A DNA stretch of 64,000 bases. Origin: Epilithonimonas hominis (GTDB lineage Bacteria > Bacteroidota > Bacteroidia > Flavobacteriales > Weeksellaceae). Under the pieces are notes generated by a model. That model ran no database searches. It saw only the letters and a list, made by a program, of their open reading frames with translations, and had not been told where the DNA came from. Shown piece by piece: positions 58,922 through 64,000 of the stretch (its first letter is position 1; each line of letters starts with the position of its first letter). The stretch lies in the NCBI RefSeq assembly GCF_003730015.1, contig NZ_RJTU01000079.1:49226-113225 (forward strand), given 5' to 3'. A program made the position numbers and the translations under genes.

Positions 58922-60319
58922 ATGTCAGGACATTACGAAGCTCCGATAAGGGAACCTTTAATTATTGGTCACAAGACTTATCACGATATTACTGAAGATA
59001 TCGCAAGACCTATCGAAGAACGCGCAGGCAAATTATGGTGGGTATCTCTGTATGCAGCCTTAATACTGTTCGTTTACGGATTTGGTTGTATCGCCTACAC
59101 TATTGGAACCGGAATCGGTGCGTGGGGACTAAACAGAACTATCAACTGGGGTTGGGATATCACCAACTTTGTATGGTGGGTTGGTATTGGTCACGCCGGA
59201 ACACTGATCTCTGCAGTACTATTATTATTTAGACAAAGATGGAGAATGTCGGTTAACCGTTCTGCTGAAGCGATGACGATATTCGCTGTTTGTCAGGCGG
59301 CTATTTTCCCTGTTATCCACATGGGTAGAGTTTGGGTTGGTTATTGGGTATTCCCATTGCCAAACCAGTTTGGTTCTCTTTGGGTTAACTTTAACTCTCC
59401 GCTTCTTTGGGACGTATTTGCAATCTCCACCTATTTCTCAGTATCAGTTGTGTTCTGGTTTATGGGATTGATTCCAGATTTTGCAATGATTAGAGACAGA
59501 GCAAAAACGCCATTTAACAAAAAGATTTATACCATTCTTGCCTTCGGATGGGGTGGAAAAGCAAAGCACTGGCAAAGGTTTGAAGAATTATCTTTGGTGT
59601 TAGCAGGTTTGGCAACGCCACTTGTATTCTCAGTACATACCACGGTATCCTTTGACTTTGCGACATCAGTTATCAAAGGATGGCACTCAACAATCTATCC
59701 ACCTTATTTCGTTGCAGGTGCAATTTTCTCAGGATTTGCGATGGTACAGACACTATTGTTGGTAGCTAGAAAAGTTTGTCACCTTGAAGATTATATCACA
59801 ATGTACCACATCGAGATTATGAATATCGTAATCGTTGTAACCGGAGGTATGGTAACTGTTGCTTATGCAACTGAATATTTCATCGGATGGTATTCTGGGT
59901 CAAGATATGAAGATTTTACTTATCTTTCTCCAGGAGCAGCGGTAGGACCTTACTGGTGGGCATTCTGGGCATTGATTATATGTAACTTGGTTGTGCCGGC
60001 TCTGTTCTGGTTCAAAAAAGTCAGAACCAATATCTTCTGGACATTTATTATTGCCTTGATTATCAACATCGGTATGTGGTTTGAACGATTCGATATTATT
60101 GTTATCAACTTGTCCAGAGACTACTTACCATCATCTTGGACAATGTTTAAGCCGACTATTATAGATGTTGGTGTATATCTTGGAACAATCGGATTCTTCT
60201 CTGTATTATTCCTTTTGTATGCAAGAACATTCCCTGTAATTGCACAGGCAGAATTGAAGAGTATTTTGAAAATTTCCGGTGAAACTTATAAAGCAAAAGA
60301 AGGAGATGAGCACCACTAA
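58922..60319 (+). CDS. actC: Alternative complex III subunit ActC, NrfD/PsrC-like membrane subunit
   Basis: A 465-aa integral membrane protein of the NrfD family with about ten helices, thought to bind menaquinol. Characteristic parts are the cytoplasmic N-terminus ending REPLIIGHKTYHDITEDIAR, IGHAGTLISAVLLLFRQRWR, VIHMGRVWVGYWVFPLPNQF and FVWWVGIGHAG. It follows actB by 7 bases and overlaps actD by 14. Confidence 0.95.
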   Translation: MSGHYEAPIREPLIIGHKTYHDITEDIARPIEERAGKLWWVSLYAALILFVYGFGCIAYTIGTGIGAWGLNRTINWGWDITNFVWWVGIGHAGTLISAVLLLFRQRWRMSVNRSAEAMTIFAVCQAAIFPVIHMGRVWVGYWVFPLPNQFGSLWVNFNSPLLWDVFAISTYFSVSVVFWFMGLIPDFAMIRDRAKTPFNKKIYTILAFGWGGKAKHWQRFEELSLVLAGLATPLVFSVHTTVSFDFATSVIKGWHSTIYPPYFVAGAIFSGFAMVQTLLLVARKVCHLEDYITMYHIEIMNIVIVVTGGMVTVAYATEYFIGWYSGSRYEDFTYLSPGAAVGPYWWAFWALIICNLVVPALFWFKKVRTNIFWTFIIALIINIGMWFERFDIIVINLSRDYLPSSWTMFKPTIIDVGVYLGTIGFFSVLFLLYARTFPVIAQAELKSILKISGETYKAKEGDEHH

Positions 60320-60827
60320 GATTATATATGGACTTTACGGCGACGACGATGATTTGATGCACGGCGTTAAAGCCTTCAATGATAAAGGGATCAAGATAAA
60401 TGAAGTTTATACGCCATTCCCTGTACACGGATTGGACAAGGCTCTTGGACTTAGAAAGACAAGAATCTCTGATGCTGCATTTATCTACGCTTGTTATGGT
60501 GTTACTATCGGGATCACATTGACCGCTTGGATCATGAATCACGACTGGCCACAGAATATTGGAGGTAAACCATCATTTGACTGGTTTCATAACATGGGAG
60601 CTTTTGTAGTCCCAATGTTTGAATTGATGGTTTTCTGTTCTGCCCACTTGATGTCGCTTACGTTTCTTGTAAGAAATAAAATGTATCCAGGAGCTAAGCC
60701 TCAGAATCCTGATCCTAGGACTACTGATGATAAATTTATGATGGAGTTTGTTTCTGATGATGTTGAAACTATTAAACAGCTGTTGATTGATACAGGTGTT
60801 GAAGAAATAACTGTTAAAGATGCCTAA
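60306..60827 (+). CDS. actD: Alternative complex III subunit ActD (DUF3341)
   Basis: A 173-aa membrane protein. Soluble N-terminal DUF3341 segment KIIYGLYGDDDDLMHGVKAF, then EVYTPFPVHGLDKALGLRKTR, and two membrane helices (about 60-78 and 100-120). I start at MSTTKII, inside the end of actC; a frame start nine codons upstream is less likely. Its function in the complex is structural or unknown. Confidence 0.92.
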   Translation: MSTTKIIYGLYGDDDDLMHGVKAFNDKGIKINEVYTPFPVHGLDKALGLRKTRISDAAFIYACYGVTIGITLTAWIMNHDWPQNIGGKPSFDWFHNMGAFVVPMFELMVFCSAHLMSLTFLVRNKMYPGAKPQNPDPRTTDDKFMMEFVSDDVETIKQLLIDTGVEEITVKDA

Positions 60828-60828
60828 G

Positions 60829-61539
60829 ATGAAGAATAGTATATTAAAAATTACAGCAATCTTTGGTTTAACAACTGTTTTACTAAATTCTTGCGGACCA
60901 AAAGATAACCCACCTTTGGTTTATTTTCCAGATATGTATTTTCCTGTGGCTTATGATCCATTGATGAAAGCTAAGGATGCATATTCAGATCACGAAAACG
61001 AAATTCCAGCTTTTGTAGAGCGCGACGGTGCAACTGGTTTATATCCAGTTGAAGGTTCTGTTTCAAGAAACAAAGATGGTGTCATCAGCGAAGAAACACT
61101 TCCTAAGAATATGGATGAGTACAATGCAGGTTATGATGCTTCTAAAGCAATTACAGCATCTCCTCTTAAAGCAGAAAACCTTGAAAAAGACTTGGCACGA
61201 GGGAAAAGCTTGTACGAACATACTTGTTCCGCTTGTCACGGTGTTAATGGAGACGGACAAGGGCCGATTGTTCAAAGTGGTGCTTATTCGGGGGTTCCTA
61301 AATATGCAGATAGAGAAATCACTATCGGATCTATTCATTATGTTTTAACAAATGGTAGAAACGCGATGGGTTCTTATGCTGGGCAACTGAACGTAGGAGA
61401 TAGATGGAGAGTTGCACTTTATGTTTATAATACATTTAAAGCACCAACAATGTCATCTGCACCAGCTAACGCAAATGCCGCTCCTGCAAATACAGCTGCG
61501 GCCCCAGCAAAAACTGAAGATAAAACTAATGCTAAATAA
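60829..61539 (+). CDS. actE: Alternative complex III subunit ActE, monohaem cytochrome c lipoprotein
   Basis: A 236-aa lipoprotein, signal MKNSILKITAIFGLTTVLLNSC with Cys at 22. The single haem site CSACH lies in YEHTCSACHGVNGDGQGP near residue 130, with a distal Met in the NAMGSYAGQL segment. The C-terminal tail is Ala/Pro/Asn-rich. An alternative ATG at 60820 adds MPK and overlaps actD by 8 bases. It likely docks as the electron exit with ActA. Confidence 0.92.
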   Translation: MKNSILKITAIFGLTTVLLNSCGPKDNPPLVYFPDMYFPVAYDPLMKAKDAYSDHENEIPAFVERDGATGLYPVEGSVSRNKDGVISEETLPKNMDEYNAGYDASKAITASPLKAENLEKDLARGKSLYEHTCSACHGVNGDGQGPIVQSGAYSGVPKYADREITIGSIHYVLTNGRNAMGSYAGQLNVGDRWRVALYVYNTFKAPTMSSAPANANAAPANTAAAPAKTEDKTNAK

Positions 61540-61550
61540 AAAAAGAAGTA

Positions 61551-62885
61551 ATGTATAGTTTTTCACCTAAATTAAGATTATATTCAATCATACTCATCGT
61601 TGTAGGCGTTGTTTTATTCGGTATTGGTTATGCCCTTAACCATGGCCTGGATGATGCTACAATCACACACTGGATGGAATCTGTCCATTCAAAAGGACAT
61701 GAAGCTCCATCACATTCCAGTGAGTTGGTGGGTCCTCAGGATCATAATGCGCATCTAGAACATGCAAAACATCAGGTTCACAATCAGCCGTTGGCAGCGA
61801 TTCATACTTTTGCTGTTTTCGCCTTTGGAATTAGTTGTTGTGCATTGTTTTTCTACAGCATACAGCACGCTGCGCACGCAGGTTGGTCTATTATTGTCAC
61901 AAGAGTAATGGAAGCTATAGCTTCTTATATCCCATACGGAGGAGCAATCTTGATTATTATAATGTTGTTGAATATTACACATCAAGGTCATCTTTTCCAT
62001 TGGATGGATCCTAATCTTACAGATCCTAACTCTCCGGAATTTGACGTTATATTATTCGAAAAGAAAAGATTTCTTAATATTCCCTTTTATGCTATCAGAA
62101 CTATAATTTATGTTGTGGGCGCGTCATTCTTTGTTTGGAAGCTGAAAAGTCTTTCTAAGAAAGTTGATGAGAATAAGGGGAACCGAAAGATCTATGCTAG
62201 TCTTTACAGCTGGAATGTAGGTTACATTGCCTTCTTCGGTTTTGCATCTGCAGCGTGGGCTTGGGATTGGTTGATGTCTATTGATCCACACTGGTATTCT
62301 ACACTATATATTTGGTATTCTATGGTAAGCTGTCTGTCAACTTCTATAGCTGTAATGATTATCATAAGCGTTTACCTTAAGAAAAAAGGAGTTTATCCTC
62401 AGTTTAACAACAACCATTTGCACGATCTCGGAAAATTCTTGTTTGCTACGAGTATGCTTTGGTCATACCTTTGGTTTGCACAATTTATGCTTTACTGGTA
62501 CGCAAATATTCCAGAAGAAGTAAATTATTTCTTCGGCAGATTTGAGTACTACGCACCGACTTTCCTGCCAATGCTTATTGTTAATTTCCTTGCACCATTA
62601 TTAGTGTTGGTAAGCAGCAGTATCAAGAGAAATTATAAAGTGGTTACCTTTATGGCTTGCCTTGTGATTTTCGGACACGCTGTTGATTACTTCAATATGG
62701 TAATGCCGGGAACTGTAGGACCTTACTGGAATAACCTTCCAATGGCCTTGTTGGTTTTAGGTTCTTTCATCTTCGTAGTAGGAGTTTTCACTTTTACGGT
62801 GATGACAGCCTTGGCAAAGCTGAAGCTGATGCCTACCGGAAACCCTTATTACCACGAATCGGAAATCTACGAGTATCCTTTCTAA
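61551..62885 (+). CDS. actF: Alternative complex III subunit ActF
   Basis: A 444-aa membrane protein, second NrfD-like quinol:cytochrome c oxidoreductase subunit, with about ten helices (for example LRLYSIILIVVGVVLFGIGY near the N-terminus). A His-rich loop, about residues 40-80 (HSKGHEAPSHSSELVG and HNAHLEHAKHQVHN), follows the first helix. The WAWDWLMSIDPHWYSTLYIWY segment around 238 is typical. It is the last gene of the operon; a terminator follows and no oxidase gene is adjacent. Confidence 0.93.
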   Translation: MYSFSPKLRLYSIILIVVGVVLFGIGYALNHGLDDATITHWMESVHSKGHEAPSHSSELVGPQDHNAHLEHAKHQVHNQPLAAIHTFAVFAFGISCCALFFYSIQHAAHAGWSIIVTRVMEAIASYIPYGGAILIIIMLLNITHQGHLFHWMDPNLTDPNSPEFDVILFEKKRFLNIPFYAIRTIIYVVGASFFVWKLKSLSKKVDENKGNRKIYASLYSWNVGYIAFFGFASAAWAWDWLMSIDPHWYSTLYIWYSMVSCLSTSIAVMIIISVYLKKKGVYPQFNNNHLHDLGKFLFATSMLWSYLWFAQFMLYWYANIPEEVNYFFGRFEYYAPTFLPMLIVNFLAPLLVLVSSSIKRNYKVVTFMACLVIFGHAVDYFNMVMPGTVGPYWNNLPMALLVLGSFIFVVGVFTFTVMTALAKLKLMPTGNPYYHESEIYEYPF

Positions 62886-62906
62886 TTCTATTAGAAAATT
62901 TAATAT

Positions 62907-62934
62907 AACCCAGCAGTAATGTTGGGTTTTTTTA
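62907..62934 (+). terminator. Terminator after actF
   Basis: AACCCA, loop of ten bases, TGGGTT and a T run. It lies 21 bases after the actF stop and closes the act operon. Confidence 0.8.
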
Positions 62935-62959
62935 TTATTTTTAAAAAAATAAAATACAG

Positions 62960-63655
62960 ATGATTCATAAAATACCGATCGAAAATATTCTATTCTTAGA
63001 TATAGAGACTGTTCCTCAAATTGATTCCTGGAATAATTTGGATTCAGCTACGCAATATCTTTGGGACAAAAAGACAAAGTCTCAGCGAAAGGAAGAAATA
63101 CAAGCTTCAGATTTTTACGAACAAAGGGCCGGAATTATGGCCGAATTCGGGATGATCGTCTGCATTTCAATCGGAATGATTGATAACAATTCCGGAAAGT
63201 TAAAAATCAAAACGTTTTCTGGTGATGAAAGAAACTTGTTAATTTCATTCTGCGAATTGTTCAATAGTCCTCGTCTGAATAATATAATCCTTTGCGCGCA
63301 CAATGGAAAAGAATTCGATTTCCCTTATATTGCAAGGAGACTTTTAATCAATGGTATTCAGCCTCCGGTTCCGTTTCAGATGTTTGGTAAAAAGCCTTGG
63401 GAAATTCCGCATATTGATACTATGGAACTCTGGAAATTCGGAGATTGGAAAAGCTATGTATCACTGGAATTGCTGGCTCATATCTTTGGGATACCGACAC
63501 CAAAAGATGATATCGACGGGAGTATGGTGGCTGATATATACTACAAAGACGGCGATATAGACAGAATCATTCACTATTGTGAAAAAGATGTCTTAACTTT
63601 GGCAAATGTTTTCCGGCGGATGCGGCAGGAAGATTTATTAAAAAGATTAGATTAA
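62960..63655 (+). CDS. PolB-like 3'-5' exonuclease
   Basis: A 231-aa DEDD-fold exonuclease of the 'predicted 3'-5' exonuclease related to PolB' family. Exo I is D14-I-E16 in FLDIETVPQ, Exo II is D120 in HNGKEFDFPYIARR, and Exo III is Y206-x3-D210 in HYCEKDVLT, all in register with the DEDDy class. It would degrade or proofread single strands. It starts 75 bases after actF beyond a terminator, and the SufT gene follows 2 bases later, so these two form an operon. Confidence 0.9.
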   Translation: MIHKIPIENILFLDIETVPQIDSWNNLDSATQYLWDKKTKSQRKEEIQASDFYEQRAGIMAEFGMIVCISIGMIDNNSGKLKIKTFSGDERNLLISFCELFNSPRLNNIILCAHNGKEFDFPYIARRLLINGIQPPVPFQMFGKKPWEIPHIDTMELWKFGDWKSYVSLELLAHIFGIPTPKDDIDGSMVADIYYKDGDIDRIIHYCEKDVLTLANVFRRMRQEDLLKRLD

Positions 63656-63657
63656 AA

Positions 63658-63984
63658 ATGAAATATACGGACGACCAAATAGCAGATATTGGGGAAGAAA
63701 TAATCAGGGAACTGAAAACGGTTTATGATCCTGAAATTCCGGTGGATATCTATGAGCTGGGACTGGTTTATGATGTTCAGATTTCAGATGAAGGCGAAGT
63801 GCTGGTCATAATGACATTAACCTCTCCTAACTGTCCAGTTGCGGAAACATTACCGGTAGAAGTGGAAGATAAGGTAAGAGGTGTAGAAGGTGTGAAATCG
63901 GCGAAAATAGAGCTTACTTTTGAACCAACCTGGACCAAAGAAATGATGAGTGAAGAAGCCAAGTTTGAACTTGGAATGTTATAA
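63658..63984 (+). CDS. DUF59/MIP18-family protein, SufT-like Fe-S assembly factor
   Basis: A 108-aa DUF59 protein. The signature YDPEIPVDIYELGLVYDVQI at about residues 22-41 and the Cys in MTLTSPNCPVAETLP (C58) are conserved in the MIP18/SufT/PaaD group. The family helps mature Fe-S proteins. It is co-transcribed with the exonuclease. No suf or isc genes are visible before the window ends 16 bases after its stop. Confidence 0.92.
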   Translation: MKYTDDQIADIGEEIIRELKTVYDPEIPVDIYELGLVYDVQISDEGEVLVIMTLTSPNCPVAETLPVEVEDKVRGVEGVKSAKIELTFEPTWTKEMMSEEAKFELGML

Positions 63985-64000
63985 AAAGAATCCGTCTCAC

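Noticed and set aside
1..64000. tRNA, rRNA, CRISPR array, prophage, integron or complete insertion sequence
   Set aside because: Looked for by eye and not seen. The only transposase is the RAYT, and no regularly spaced direct repeats of CRISPR length occur.

Overview
This is an AT-rich chromosomal window from a member of the Flavobacteriia, most likely Chryseobacterium or a close relative in the Weeksellaceae. The evidence is the recurring Bacteroidota promoter box TAnnTTTG, a type IX secretion sorting tail, the gliding lipoprotein GldH, the PorD/DUF4835 gene next to coaBC and recN, and an alternative complex III cluster. Nearly all of it is core genome. No tRNA, rRNA, CRISPR array, prophage or full insertion sequence was seen.

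Layout. 1-2.56 kb (minus): a thiamin salvage operon thiM-thiE-thiD-tenA behind a TPP riboswitch. 2.72-20.9 kb (plus): a complete dcw (division and cell wall) cluster, mraZ-rsmH-ftsL-ftsI-murE-mraY-murD-[RAYT]-ftsW-murG-[small secreted protein]-murC-ftsQ-ftsA-ftsZ-yqeY. It is preceded by a triple MraZ-type operator and closed by a strong UUCG-capped terminator. 21-26 kb: brxB, prs, rplY, a broken T9SS adhesin gene and a GH3-family gene. 26-31.3 kb (minus): rpoZ-coaBC-porD-recN, with bamD upstream. 31.5-41.9 kb: lepA, three secreted or periplasmic peptidases (M48, M14, M1) with one unknown partner protein, a TIR-like protein on the opposite strand, and coaX. 41.9-45.6 kb (minus): tadA behind an Rrf2 regulator, and a FadL-type porin with an SGNH hydrolase. 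46-54.3 kb: ricT-gldH-PBP1A, selO, a toxin-antitoxin locus with a frameshifted toxin, a polytopic membrane protein and a SPOR protein. 54.4-62.9 kb: actABCDEF, alternative complex III. 62.96-64 kb: a PolB-like 3'-5' exonuclease and a SufT/DUF59 protein.

How the genes work together. The dcw block supplies the lipid II pathway (MurE, MraY, MurD, MurG, MurC) and the divisome (FtsL, FtsI, FtsW, FtsQ, FtsA, FtsZ). PBP1A and the SPOR protein add further wall functions. BamD, the FadL-type porin and the lipoproteins serve the outer membrane. ActA-F pass electrons from menaquinol to a terminal oxidase that is not encoded here.

Most interesting points. (1) A REP-associated tyrosine transposase with three pairs of GGCTTTAGCC palindromes sits between murD and ftsW. 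(2) A second dispersed repeat is carried in frame inside both murE and ftsZ. (3) Many dcw gaps hold different short 'words' in the same pattern of tandem copies followed by an imperfect inverted copy. (4) A TIR-like protein with an uncharacterised C-terminal region is a candidate defence gene. (5) Two genes look freshly broken: an adhesin with an in-frame TGA and a toxin with two one-base losses. (6) A triple 10-bp operator lies before mraZ, and two -7 boxes are so close to start codons that the transcripts would be leaderless.
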